A program made the position numbers and the translations under genes. A stretch of 64,000 nt of DNA, from positions 1 to 64,000 of the forward strand of contig JANNSJ010000057.1 in assembly GCA_031402435.1 (NCBI GenBank). Reading direction: 5' to 3'. Every line of letters starts with the position of its first letter. The first letter of the stretch is position 1. This DNA comes from UBA11986 sp031402435 (GTDB lineage Bacteria; Bacteroidota; Ignavibacteria; UBA10030; UBA6906). The notes below the pieces were generated by a model that was not told where the DNA came from, ran no database searches, and saw only the letters and a list, made by a program, of their open reading frames with translations. This document shows positions 55,663 to 64,000 of the stretch, piece after piece.

Positions 55663-56169
55663 TTACGAGGCACCAAGCGATTGCAAATACTCAAGCACGG
55701 GCAAGGCTTCCTCCCCGCCTTTTCGCGCGTGATGAAGAAATGTCAAACCGTGCGGCCCCTTGGAGTGGACAATATCAGGAAACACCGTCAGAATTGCTTT
55801 CACAATCTCTAACTTCCCCAGCATGACCGCCGTAAAGATGTTCATTCGGGCACCTTTGGAGATAAGATAAGTGGCAATCTCTCTGTTTCCTATATGCCCG
55901 GCCCCTTCCATGGCTGTTTCAAAATCTCCACCTCCCCAATCCCAACACGCATTGAGAATGCCCGGCTCCTCTTCGAGCAACGTTTTCACTCCGGCAAAAT
56001 CACCGTGGCCCTTGACCACGAAATCCTTTACCATCTCCGGTTTTAGCGCGGATGGTTTTTCTTTCGCTTGTTGCTCTCCGAGGGAAAGATCAGGCAGAAG
56101 AAGAATTCCCACCGACGCAACCGAGGACCGTAACAAGAAATCTCTCCGCGATGCTTTTACCAATCCCAT
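55663..56169 (-). CDS. Tat-exported ankyrin-repeat protein
   Basis: 168 residues. SRRDFLLRSSVASVGILLLP is a twin-arginine signal. The rest has ankyrin-like helices (GDFAGVKTLLEEEPGILNA, then NREIATYLISKGARMNIFTA and KLEIVKAILTVFPDIVHSKG), i.e. about four repeats. Probably a protein-binding partner of an exported cofactor protein, but no target can be named. Tight spacing to the rhodanese and MBL-fold genes suggests one operon. Confidence 0.85.
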   Translation of the reverse strand: MGLVKASRRDFLLRSSVASVGILLLPDLSLGEQQAKEKPSALKPEMVKDFVVKGHGDFAGVKTLLEEEPGILNACWDWGGGDFETAMEGAGHIGNREIATYLISKGARMNIFTAVMLGKLEIVKAILTVFPDIVHSKGPHGLTFLHHARKGGEEALPVLEYLQSLGAS

Positions 56170-56202
56170 GGAAGCCTCCTTTATTTGATAAATGGGATTC
56201 TC

Positions 56203-57282
56203 TTATCTTCTCCAAGCCTCTGCATAGGATGCCTTGACCAAACCCGGAAATGAGAAGCTGTCAAAGAAGTCACGGTCGTCTTTATCATTGCCTGCAAATG
56301 TTTGACGCCATGATTCGATGTTAATGCCCTTCTGCACGGCAGCCTGTACTTCGTCCAGCTTCCTTGAGTTATTCCCCAGACGATGAACATCCTTGCCGAC
56401 CTGCAACACCACAACAGTCACGAATTCGATCACGTTATTCAAGTGTGTTTTGTCATGCAGTACTTCGCCGTGACCGGGAACGATGGTGCGTGCGTCCAGT
56501 TTGGCCATTCGCTGTAGAGTTGTGATCAATTCAGAGGGATAACCGCCGCCGAGGTATGGGACCGGGTGATCCAGGAGATCGCCGGAGATGAGAATCTTCT
56601 CTTTAGGCAAATAAACGATGGCGTCGCCTGCCGTATTGCCGCGTCCGAGATGTTTGATCTGAACCTCACGGCCTCCAATGTCGATAATGAGCTCGCTGTC
56701 AAACGTAAGGGTTGGCATTTTGTCTACAAGCTTCTTGAACTCAGCCTGCACCGGGGCAACTCCTGCGATAGCATCCCGATATTCCTTTCGTTCACCTTCA
56801 GTCAGTACTTTCCCGTTGCCATCCTTTCCGGTGTCAAGATATTGCTGGAACGTGGCAGCACGGCCTGGAAATCGTTCGAACCAACCGGGGTTATAGCCCT
56901 CCATCTGCTTGCGTGTCTCGATATGAGCGATGATCGTGAGCGACGGAAAAGCTTCCGCGTAGATACCGTTTCCCATTGTATGATCGTAATGCCAGTGGGT
57001 ATTCAGCAGATATCGGACAGGCTTGCTCGTCCATTGCCGGATTTGTGCAATATCCTCACTTGCAGAGGAAGGTAGATAACATGCATCAACAACGAATACC
57101 TCCTTGTCCCCGATGATCACCGTGGTGTTGCCTTGTGGAAAGGCATCCGGTGCATCTTTGTGCCGGATCATATATATGCCTTCAGCCAGTTTCGTCACTG
57201 TCCGTTCGCGCGTGATCGCAGAGTCGGCGAGCAGACTATTTATGCAGGACAAAAGAAGCAACAAACCGAATGTTACCTTCAC
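56203..57282 (-). CDS. Exported metallo-beta-lactamase-fold hydrolase
   Basis: 359 residues from GTG 57282, chosen because AAGGGAG lies seven bases upstream and a signal peptide (VTFGLLLLLSCINSLLA) starts right there. Zinc-site motif THWHYDHTMG (96-101), then the GDLLDHPVP and PGHGEVLH His/Asp ligands, giving a complete binuclear site. It belongs to the broad MBL-fold class (quinoprotein relay or lactonase-like subgroups); the substrate cannot be inferred. Its start lies close behind the SnoaL-like gene. Confidence 0.87.
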   Translation of the reverse strand: MKVTFGLLLLLSCINSLLADSAITRERTVTKLAEGIYMIRHKDAPDAFPQGNTTVIIGDKEVFVVDACYLPSSASEDIAQIRQWTSKPVRYLLNTHWHYDHTMGNGIYAEAFPSLTIIAHIETRKQMEGYNPGWFERFPGRAATFQQYLDTGKDGNGKVLTEGERKEYRDAIAGVAPVQAEFKKLVDKMPTLTFDSELIIDIGGREVQIKHLGRGNTAGDAIVYLPKEKILISGDLLDHPVPYLGGGYPSELITTLQRMAKLDARTIVPGHGEVLHDKTHLNNVIEFVTVVVLQVGKDVHRLGNNSRKLDEVQAAVQKGINIESWRQTFAGNDKDDRDFFDSFSFPGLVKASYAEAWRR

Positions 57283-57298
57283 GATCCGTCTCCCTTGG

Positions 57299-58207
57299 CT
57301 AGTTTTGTTTTTCGGTGGGCTGAGGATTGGTGATGTCCGCGACGAGTTTCCATTCCCCTTTCGCATCCCGCTTCCAGACGTGCAGATAGTATCCTTTCTC
57401 GGAAACGGACGAATCTTCTATTATGCATTCATAGCTGCCGTATGTATAGCCGAGATCATCAGCAAGAGAAACATCCCCTGCGATCGGTTTCCAGGCAGAC
57501 ACAACTGTTTGTTTGCTGAGATATAATTGAATCGCTTCTCTTCCGACAATGGGCATTTCGTTTCCCCTGTGCAAACGTGACTCGTCATCACTGCACAGCA
57601 AATATGCTCTTACAACTCCATCCCTTGCCGATGATTTCGAAAGCTCATGTTCCAGATCCATCACGCCTGACATCCGTTCATCCTCCGTTTTTCTGCTGGA
57701 CGTCGGGGTTGCTTCAACTCTCTCAACACCTTTGAAGGGAGTTCCAAGGGAAGCCGTCTGTTCGGGTGTATCAGTCCCGATATCAACCGCCACCTTCCAG
57801 TATCCATCCTTTTGCTTCTTCCAGACAGAAAAGAACTGGCCATATCCTTGGGGTTTATCTTTCGCAGTGTTGTCACGTCGGACAGACGGACCAGTGGTAT
57901 ACCCAAGCTCTCCGGATGCCGCGACAAATGCAACGTCAGGCTCCCACTCCAACAGAAATGCTGTGGGGTTTGCAGGCGGGGGAAGATCCTTTACGGCATC
58001 CTTGTAGCGGAACGGTTCAGGCTTGAAGGCGATGCCATCGTCGGCGAAGAACTCAACGAACGAAGCACGAACACCCTTCTGCTTGCACGTACGAGCAAAC
58101 GTCAACTCCGCGTTGACGAGGGACGATAACGATGTTGAACGTTGCGGCACTTCGGGCTGCAACATGTGGACTGTAGAGAATAACAGTATCAGAACTAATC
58201 CCCGCAT
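57299..58207 (-). CDS. Exported protein with two SnoaL/DUF4440-like domains
   Basis: 302 residues with a signal peptide. Two similar domains occur: about 30-150 (GQFFSVWKKQKDGYWKVAVD at its end) and about 175-300 (GYYLHVWKRDAKGEWKLVAD at its end), each a cone-shaped alpha+beta fold of the NTF2/SnoaL type. The duplication is visible from the matching W-K..dG.WK(V/L)..D ends. Function unknown; such domains bind small ligands or act as isomerases. The candidate RNA copy B lies in its leader. Confidence 0.8.
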   Translation of the reverse strand: MRGLVLILLFSTVHMLQPEVPQRSTSLSSLVNAELTFARTCKQKGVRASFVEFFADDGIAFKPEPFRYKDAVKDLPPPANPTAFLLEWEPDVAFVAASGELGYTTGPSVRRDNTAKDKPQGYGQFFSVWKKQKDGYWKVAVDIGTDTPEQTASLGTPFKGVERVEATPTSSRKTEDERMSGVMDLEHELSKSSARDGVVRAYLLCSDDESRLHRGNEMPIVGREAIQLYLSKQTVVSAWKPIAGDVSLADDLGYTYGSYECIIEDSSVSEKGYYLHVWKRDAKGEWKLVADITNPQPTEKQN

Positions 58208-58261
58208 AAGAACCTCATGAGAATTGATGAGAGAGAATGGTGGAGGGGGAAGGAAAAGAAA

Positions 58262-58353
58262 ATGCCCGGCGCAACCAACACGATGTCACCATCCACCACC
58301 GTGTCAGGTGCATCCCGCATGTGGTAGCCCACATGCAAGAGGTCACCGGGCAT
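58262..58353 (-). ncRNA. Candidate structured leader RNA, copy B
   Basis: Minus strand: ATGCCCGG (58353-58346) pairs with CCGGGCAT (58269-58262), an 8-bp closing stem. Inside are GCATGTGG-GCTA-CCACATGC (58336-58317) and ACACG/CGTGT (58304-58300 and 58282-58278) enclosing GTGGTGGATGGTGAC. This makes a three-way junction. The loop and the 3' GGTTGCG are identical to copy A at 46.1 kb. The closing stem is followed by TTTCTTTTCC, so it may also act as a terminator. Confidence 0.45.
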
Positions 58354-58385
58354 CTCCTGTACCTACGAAACGAGAAGACATTTTG

Positions 58386-59834
58386 TTACTTCACCAGAAC
58401 AAGTTTCTTAAATTCATTATACGCACCGGCAGTGAGTTTGTAAATGTAAACTCCCGAGGCGATGTCCCCGGCATTCCATGTTACTGTATATTCCCCGGCG
58501 TGCTTCAAGCCCTCTGAAAGGGTAGCGACCTCCTTTCCCAGAAGGTCATAGACTTTGAGACTCACAACGCCGCTACTTGTCAGTTGATAGCGTATCCGGG
58601 TGCTCGGGTTGAACGGATTGGGGTAGTTCTGAGATAGCGTAATATGCTCCGGTATTCCCGCACCACGCTGCTCATCCACCGATGTTAAGACACTCGCTAT
58701 GATGCTGCTCCACGGTCCGCCATACGCTCCGATATCATTCCGACGGCTGCCACGTGCAGGCCACCGGGCAAGTGACGGGTTGTTCGGATCGGGCGGATCG
58801 TTGAATGCTGCACTTGTATCGCCCGCATCCACACAGGGTGAGCTTGCATCAAGGTAGTAACTTGTATCCGCGAACAAAGGATTCTTGTTGATGTTTCCGA
58901 TGCCGGTGAATCCACCCTCGATATCACTGTATGTTGCGAGTACTGTCGCACCGACGCCCGCCACCTGTCCACCGATCGTTTGTGTATTCCCCCCGATGAT
59001 ATTATTTCTGCTGTTGATGGTGGAGCCGCCAATCGCAAGCATCCCGCCTCCTCTGGCATTGACGCCTGTATTCACAGTCCCTGTCGAGGAATTCCAGAAG
59101 ATGGTATTATTCTCAACCCTGTTTCCCGCAACGGAACCGTTGAACCAGATTCCGCCGCCGCCATATGTTGGTGAACCGGCGATGGCCTGAGATACCACAT
59201 TGTGGAGAATGATGTTGTTCCTGATGAAGGGCGAAGCATAGTTTGACACAATTCCGCCGCCATACATCCCAGCATTGTTCATGATGATGTTATTCAGAAT
59301 GCGCGGAGAACCGTCACCAACACGGATGCCGCCTCCACCGGTACTCGCACCACCAGGCCTGTTCACGTTATTGTTTCGGATGATATTATGTTTGATAATT
59401 GGCGATGTAAACGCGGTGATGATGCCGCCTCCCTCCCAGTACCGCCCGGGACCATGCTCATCCAACCACAAAGTCCCGTAGCCACCGGTGAGTGTGAATC
59501 CCTGGAACACCGTCGTGGTATCCTCACCATTGATGATCCTGACGCAACTGCCTGAGTCGGGATGCGATGGCGAACTGCCATTGATGATCGTACTCTGGAT
59601 AAATGCAGGATCGGCGTTCAGTGCATAGTGGCTTGTCACAACGATTCTTTTCCCACGAAGGACAATGTTCTCCAGATATGTTCCTGGAGCTACGAGCACT
59701 GTATCGCCGTTGGCCGACGCATCGATGGCGGACTGAATCGTTGGGTACCCGGCTGGTACATGACGCACCAGTCCGAATGAAGTGTTCGCACATAAGAATA
59801 GTATGAGAAGTGTGACCCGAACAACCGGTTTCAT
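58386..59834 (-). CDS. Right-handed beta-helix protein with T9SS sorting domain
   Basis: 482 residues from the ATG after AGGAGA. Signal peptide, then VPAGYPTIQSAIDASANGDT, the usual entry to a pectate-lyase-like parallel beta helix, with repeated GGGI and N-N-I-I-x-N coils (about 100-350). The end, NYPNPFNPSTRIRYQLTSSG to KKLVLVK, is a T9SS domain. Several coils read NNIIMNNAGMYGGGI, of the 'NosD/PbH1' type. No catalytic site seen; may bind polysaccharide. Confidence 0.88.
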   Translation of the reverse strand: MKPVVRVTLLILFLCANTSFGLVRHVPAGYPTIQSAIDASANGDTVLVAPGTYLENIVLRGKRIVVTSHYALNADPAFIQSTIINGSSPSHPDSGSCVRIINGEDTTTVFQGFTLTGGYGTLWLDEHGPGRYWEGGGIITAFTSPIIKHNIIRNNNVNRPGGASTGGGGIRVGDGSPRILNNIIMNNAGMYGGGIVSNYASPFIRNNIILHNVVSQAIAGSPTYGGGGIWFNGSVAGNRVENNTIFWNSSTGTVNTGVNARGGGMLAIGGSTINSRNNIIGGNTQTIGGQVAGVGATVLATYSDIEGGFTGIGNINKNPLFADTSYYLDASSPCVDAGDTSAAFNDPPDPNNPSLARWPARGSRRNDIGAYGGPWSSIIASVLTSVDEQRGAGIPEHITLSQNYPNPFNPSTRIRYQLTSSGVVSLKVYDLLGKEVATLSEGLKHAGEYTVTWNAGDIASGVYIYKLTAGAYNEFKKLVLVK

Positions 59835-59865
59835 TGCAATCTCCTGGCGGATTGTAAACACACAC

Positions 59866-61677
59866 CTATCGCAATAGCAACATCTTTCTTGATTCGTGCA
59901 ACGCGTTCGCTTGCAACGAATAATAGTACACACCACTCGAAAGTTCAGATGCATCAAATGATACTTCGTGTTCACCGGGGCTCATCCAGTTATTCACCAG
60001 AGTGCGTACTTCCTGGCCGAGCGGATTGTACACTCTCAGCGTTGTGAAACCGGAAGCCTGGAGCCTGAAGCCAATCTTCGTGCTGGGGTTAAATGGATTT
60101 GGAAAGTTCTGAAGCAACTTAAAGTCCGTCGGAATGCTGCCTTGTTTTTCATCAATCCCGGTGAGGCCTGCCCCTTCCCGCGCCGTCGAAATCCGATCCA
60201 CCGCAATATTGGTATACGTATCAACAGTGCCGTTTGGCCACTCGATCTTCATGGAATCGATAATGGTTGCATCGCCCAACCCGAAGTGCTGGTCGAGGTT
60301 CTGTCCGCAATAACCACTCTGACCATCCACCTCACGGAGTTGCCACGTCGCCTGACCCCCGATTGTTGCCTTGATTCTGATCTTTGCTCCGATGCCGCTC
60401 TTGTTGGATGAAACGCCGACGCATCGTACTACGAACCAGTGGTTGCCATTGCTGTTGTCGTTGCGATACAGAGCATTGTTCTCATTTTCATTGAGCGTCT
60501 TCGCCACAAACATATCAAGGTCGCCATCACGGTCGTAGTCGCCCCACGCACACCCGTACGAATAACCGAGGTCGTTCACAATCGCTCCGGTTCCAATCCG
60601 TTGGAATGAGAGCGAGCCGTTTTCTCTGAGCATGTTTTTGTACAACAGGTTTTTCGAAGCACTCGGACCATAAGCAGTCGCGATAAACAAGTCAAGGTCG
60701 CCATCATTATCGATATCGCCCCAAGCACTTCCAACATGATACCCCGCTGTTTTCACAAGCGTGTCATTTAATACCCTCGTGAACGTCCTGTTGCCGTTGT
60801 TAAGATAGAAGAAGTTGAAGGATGCCGACGGCCAACCATTCGTAACGACGAGATCAAGATCGCCATCATTATCAACATCGCCCCAGCTTCCGCTCATCGA
60901 ATTACCACCATCCGCAACAGGCGATCCAGTTGTAATCTTGGTGAAGGTTGCCGTTCCGTTTTCCTTCAACATATTGCGATACAGGTTCTCGTTGTGTCCC
61001 CGTTCATTCGCCACAAACATATCGATGTCGCCATCGTTGTCATAATCCACCCAACTCGCACCACGGGAATAGAATGCATCCGTCACAATCTCACCGGTCG
61101 TAACTTTGGAGAACGTGCCATCATGGTTGTTGTGGTAGAGAAAATTCACTCTAGGACCACCGAGACTTGGTGAACCGCTGTTCGTTACATACAGGTCAAG
61201 GTAGCCGTCGTTATCATAGTCTCCCCAATTGCATGTCTCGGAATATCCCCGATCGTTCACGACGGGACCGGCAACAATCTGGTTGAAGGTTCCGTTGCCG
61301 TTGTTATCGTAAAAGGCATTCATGCTGTCATACCAGGCAACCACAACGGCGTCGAGATCGCCATCGTTGTCATAGTCTCCCCAACTGGCTCCATCTGATG
61401 GAGATAGGCCTGTTACCAATGGACCGGTCGTGATTTTTGTAAACGTTCCATTGTGATCATTGTGATAGAGAAAATTTTCCTGTCCTCCTTCCAACCCGTT
61501 GCTCACGAATAAATCGAGGTAGCCATCGTTATCGTAATCCACCCAATTGACGCTGCGCGATGCGCCGCCATCATTGACTATCGCACCGGTATTGATTTTT
61601 GTGAATGATTGAGGAATGGATTCGGAAGCGGAGAGAAACAACAGCGTAATAGCCAACAATGGATGGTGGAGTTTCAT
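59866..61677 (-). CDS. FG-GAP/VCBS-repeat protein with ASPIC/UnbV and T9SS domains
   Basis: 603 residues: signal peptide, FG-GAP repeats with WGDYDNDGYLDLYVTNSGSP and similar (about 25-400), ASPIC/UnbV (GIGAKIRIKATIGGQATWQL, then HFGLGDATIIDSMKIEWPNG) and NFPNPFNPSTKIGFRLQASG to KMLLLR. Closest in layout to the 44.3 and 46.2 kb paralogues. It ends 32 bases before the beta-helix gene, so both may share a transcript. Confidence 0.9.
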   Translation of the reverse strand: MKLHHPLLAITLLFLSASESIPQSFTKINTGAIVNDGGASRSVNWVDYDNDGYLDLFVSNGLEGGQENFLYHNDHNGTFTKITTGPLVTGLSPSDGASWGDYDNDGDLDAVVVAWYDSMNAFYDNNGNGTFNQIVAGPVVNDRGYSETCNWGDYDNDGYLDLYVTNSGSPSLGGPRVNFLYHNNHDGTFSKVTTGEIVTDAFYSRGASWVDYDNDGDIDMFVANERGHNENLYRNMLKENGTATFTKITTGSPVADGGNSMSGSWGDVDNDGDLDLVVTNGWPSASFNFFYLNNGNRTFTRVLNDTLVKTAGYHVGSAWGDIDNDGDLDLFIATAYGPSASKNLLYKNMLRENGSLSFQRIGTGAIVNDLGYSYGCAWGDYDRDGDLDMFVAKTLNENENNALYRNDNSNGNHWFVVRCVGVSSNKSGIGAKIRIKATIGGQATWQLREVDGQSGYCGQNLDQHFGLGDATIIDSMKIEWPNGTVDTYTNIAVDRISTAREGAGLTGIDEKQGSIPTDFKLLQNFPNPFNPSTKIGFRLQASGFTTLRVYNPLGQEVRTLVNNWMSPGEHEVSFDASELSSGVYYYSLQANALHESRKMLLLR

Positions 61678-61844
61678 GGATGGTCTCCTGAGACTGTGGG
61701 ATAGTGAACTGACTGTGCCTGAAGAATACTACGGAAGGAACAGGAGGATTTCCAAGGCTTTGTCGTGAGGTGGGGTGCGGATGTGACGAACCGTTGCGAG
61801 AAAGGTGCGGTACAGCTTGTGTGCAACAGCCGTATGGTCGGCTG

Positions 61845-62666
61845 TCAGGCCGGTCTGCCCAGAGCTGAGAGGAGATGTTCCCGGTATGTGCGGCTGAGTA
61901 TGAATTCCTTTCCGTCAGTCATGGTCACTGTGTGGTCACCATTAAAGAGCGGCTTCATTGTTTTGATCCTGTCCGTGCGGACGATAGTGGAACGGTGGAT
62001 CCGTACAAACCGAGTGGGATTCAACTGCTCTTCCAGCATGCTTATCTTTCCACGCAGAAGATGCTTCTTGCCGTCAGCATAGATATTCACATAGTTTCCC
62101 TCAGCCTCAATCCATTCGACTGTGTCGACATCAACGACCATGACGCGTCCCGACGATCGGATCATGAACCTGGACAAGTATTCGGGATCATCTGAAGGAT
62201 GTCGCTCCAACGGCAGTCGATCTTTAAGATCAAAGCGTTCGATCAAGTCGACAAGTTGGCGGCTGATCTCTTCGACTTTGCTTCCGACGATGATGCTCTT
62301 CGCATGCGTAAGTGCTTCGTGAAAGCGATCATCGTCGAATGGTTTCAGCAGATAGTCAAGAGCATGCACCTCAAACGCTTTGAGTGCATACTGATCGTAG
62401 GCGGTGGTGAAGATGACAGCCGGAAGGATTTCTTGACGGAGAGCTTTCAGAACGTCGAACCCGTTCATGCCCGGCATTTGAACGTCGAGGAACAGCAGGT
62501 TGGGAGATTCCGTCCGAATGGCATCGATTGCTGCTTGACCATTGGAACACTCGCTCCCAACTTGAACTTCAGGATCGCCCCTTAACAATAGGCGGATGGT
62601 CTGTCGCGCGACAGGCTCATCATCAACAATGACAACTTTGATCAATGGTCCATTGCCGGCCGACAT
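61845..62666 (-). CDS. LytTR-family response regulator, pair 3
   Basis: 273 residues: receiver with VDDEPVARQTIRL, LLFLDVQMPGMNGFDV (Asp about 62) and LLKPFDDDRF; LytTR domain with VDTVEWIEAEGNYVNIYADG and IHRSTIVRTDRIKTMKPLF. Adjacent to kinase 3 (11-base gap). The duplicated theme of three LytTR pairs suggests parallel regulation of the nearby secreted proteins, but no target is shown. Confidence 0.93.
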   Translation of the reverse strand: MSAGNGPLIKVVIVDDEPVARQTIRLLLRGDPEVQVGSECSNGQAAIDAIRTESPNLLFLDVQMPGMNGFDVLKALRQEILPAVIFTTAYDQYALKAFEVHALDYLLKPFDDDRFHEALTHAKSIIVGSKVEEISRQLVDLIERFDLKDRLPLERHPSDDPEYLSRFMIRSSGRVMVVDVDTVEWIEAEGNYVNIYADGKKHLLRGKISMLEEQLNPTRFVRIHRSTIVRTDRIKTMKPLFNGDHTVTMTDGKEFILSRTYREHLLSALGRPA

Positions 62667-62677
62667 CCATCAATCTT

Positions 62678-63769
62678 TCATTTTGTGTGAAACGGAATTG
62701 ACAGCCTTGCGGAAACTCCTCCTCCCACGGCATTGGAAAGATCGAAGCTTTGTCCCCCGCCGTACAACCGTTCAAGACGTGCGCGGATATTGGCAAGGCC
62801 TATCCCTTCCGGTTTCCCGGTTGATTCATTGCTTAGTCCGGAACCATTGTCGCGTACTTCGAGCAACAACGCACCGTTCTGCCTTGTCGAAGAGATGGTG
62901 ATCTTGCATCCGGTTGCGATGGTGTCCTGTGTTAATCCATGACGAATAGCATTCTCAACGAGCGGCTGAAGGACAAGATTGGGAACGAGTGCGCTCAACG
63001 TGGAAGAGTCGACGTTGATTTCAGTAGTGAGACAATCGGCAAACCGTACCTGTTCGATATCCAGATACTTCTTCACAGTATCAAGCTCCTGCTGGAGAGT
63101 TACTTCCTGCTCGTCCGTCCTGTCAAGTGTCGATCGGAGCAAATCGCTCAGCCCTGAAATCATTTTGACGGCCTTCTGTTTCTCGTCATTGCGGACCAAG
63201 CCGGCAATGGTGTGGAGCGCATTGAACAGAAAATGCGGATGAATCTGCATCTTCAGAGCCTGCAGTTGCGCCTGTGCGAGTTGCGCTTCAAGCTGAGATG
63301 CCACGAGTTCCTTTGAGCGATACCGGCTGTAATACTCTCCAATATAATTGATGGCAAGAACAATCCAGTAAAGCTGGAGGCCGTAGTCAAAGAACGAGAG
63401 GAGGTTTCTATACAGAGGATCCCATGAGAACGGTTGCTGCTGAATCGCCTCGTAATACCCCGCCATAATAAGCCAATGTGCGCCCTTCTGAACAAACGCA
63501 AGAAGAAGACTGGCGAAAAGATGAATCGAAACACTTAAGACGATAGTACCTGTTTCGAAGCGAAAACGCCGCGCAAGCCAGAGAACCAGGGGAGTAAAGA
63601 GCATCCACAGGATGGCGTACGAGAAATCGTTGACGAATGCGGTGAGCCATGTGATGGGACGTCCGAGCCGTTCGTTGACAACGTACGACGCTATGGTCAT
63701 ATAGACGCCGTATGCGGTCCACCCCGCTACGACGATCTTCCACTCAGCTTTTTTCAGTCCTGTCATCAT
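62678..63769 (-). CDS. LytS-like membrane histidine kinase, pair 3
   Basis: 363 residues with about four N-terminal helices, a coiled coil (SKELVASQLEAQLAQAQLQA), His in MQIHPHFLFNALHTI (about 200) and ATPase motifs LQPLVENAIRHGL, DNGSGLS and GIGLANIRARL. Same layout as kinase 1 with a different sensor sequence. ATG 63769 or the adjacent ATG at 63766 may start it. Confidence 0.93.
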   Translation of the reverse strand: MMTGLKKAEWKIVVAGWTAYGVYMTIASYVVNERLGRPITWLTAFVNDFSYAILWMLFTPLVLWLARRFRFETGTIVLSVSIHLFASLLLAFVQKGAHWLIMAGYYEAIQQQPFSWDPLYRNLLSFFDYGLQLYWIVLAINYIGEYYSRYRSKELVASQLEAQLAQAQLQALKMQIHPHFLFNALHTIAGLVRNDEKQKAVKMISGLSDLLRSTLDRTDEQEVTLQQELDTVKKYLDIEQVRFADCLTTEINVDSSTLSALVPNLVLQPLVENAIRHGLTQDTIATGCKITISSTRQNGALLLEVRDNGSGLSNESTGKPEGIGLANIRARLERLYGGGQSFDLSNAVGGGVSARLSIPFHTK

Positions 63770-63902
63770 AGTTCTCGCTTGAATATACCGACTTGACAAG
63801 TAATTTGCCAACAAAGCAACTTGCTATTGATTTGCATCCGGAGTAATAGTACGTTTTCCACATGTTAACGGGAACAGATAGCCAACAACACGGAGGTGCT
63901 TC

Positions 63903-64000
63903 ATGAATGTAATACGACTTACTGCCGTTGCTGTACTCTCATCGGTTATCACCATTTGCTCTATTGCTCAAGACAAAACACCAAACCTCGACAAGCGGGA
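63903..64000 (+). CDS. Exported protein, N-terminal part (runs off window)
   Basis: ATG with GGAGGT seven bases upstream, then MNVIRLTAVAVLSSVITICS and IAQDKTPNLDKR, a signal peptide with an SIAQ-type cleavage site. The remainder lies outside the window, so nothing can be said of its function. It is divergent from kinase 3. Confidence 0.7.
   Translation, partial: MNVIRLTAVAVLSSVITICSIAQDKTPNLDKR

Noticed and set aside
58237..58443. Small plus-strand frame and a minus-strand VVDGDIVLVAPG frame at the RNA element
   Set aside because: No ribosome site; conservation with the 46.1 kb copy follows stem pairing, not codons.

Overview
The window looks like an about 50% GC chromosome segment from the Bacteroidota side of the tree, most likely Ignavibacteria or a close lineage. 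Three things point there: at least seven secreted proteins end in the type IX secretion (T9SS) sorting domain with the N-Y/F-PNPFNPST signature; there is a PorV-like outer-membrane protein and TonB-dependent receptors; and promoters of the form TTG-N19/20-TAnnTTT recur. Nearly all genes are on the minus strand; only about 28.7-33.3 kb, one regulator at 35.9 kb and the truncated gene at the right edge run on the plus strand.

Layout. 1-2.6 kb: 5' part of a DUF1156 Zn-ribbon DNA methylase joined to a truncated secreted glycosidase (2.6-4.1 kb). 4.4-6 kb: an AI-2E exporter gene and a decayed yihY. 6.2-17.4 kb: a stress/envelope island with OmpA-type lipoproteins, tiny membrane proteins (lmo0937, Thivi_2564, DUF3185), CsbD, DUF5661, a baeRF-like protein, four DUF3494 'ice-binding-like' proteins and a relic of a cyclic-glucan synthase. 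17.5-21.5 kb: kaiC and kaiB flanked by two near-identical NarL-type response regulators. 21.6-24.6 kb: a DUF885 peptidase and two membrane or hypothetical genes. 24.6-27.2 kb: two integron-type gene cassettes with attC-like sites (an EEP nuclease fusion, and a frameshifted HsdR_N-RAMA protein). 27.3-31.6 kb: PepSY, DUF4920 and a TonB receptor. 31.7-34.6 kb: two BNR-type T9SS cargo proteins. 34.6-36.4 kb: pdxB and a double-HTH regulator. 36.5-43.9 kb: PorV, a 1078-residue secreted protein and an Oar-like TonB receptor. 44.3-63.8 kb: three FG-GAP/ASPIC-UnbV secreted proteins, a beta-helix protein, three LytS-like kinase/LytTR regulator pairs, and a block with rhodanese, ankyrin, metallo-beta-lactamase-fold and SnoaL-like genes.

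The most striking observation is a shared promoter-operator module present six times (about 4.2, 10.2, 13.2, 14.9, 16.9 and 21.4 kb), always upstream of a minus-strand gene. An AAGGA-N15-TCCTT-type inverted repeat containing TGAAA lies at a fixed distance from a TTG-N19/20-TAnnTTT core. It precedes the glycosidase, a DUF3494 pair, the csbD operon, the OmpA pair, a second DUF3494 pair and the response regulator-kaiC-kaiB operon. I infer one coordinated regulon in which the Kai/response-regulator unit is probably both a member and the controller. Two further candidates for novelty are a structured RNA upstream of two genes (46.1 and 58.3 kb) whose stem changes are compensatory, and the integron cassettes, whose boundary boxes are mutually complementary. 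No rRNA, tRNA, CRISPR array or transposase was recognised.
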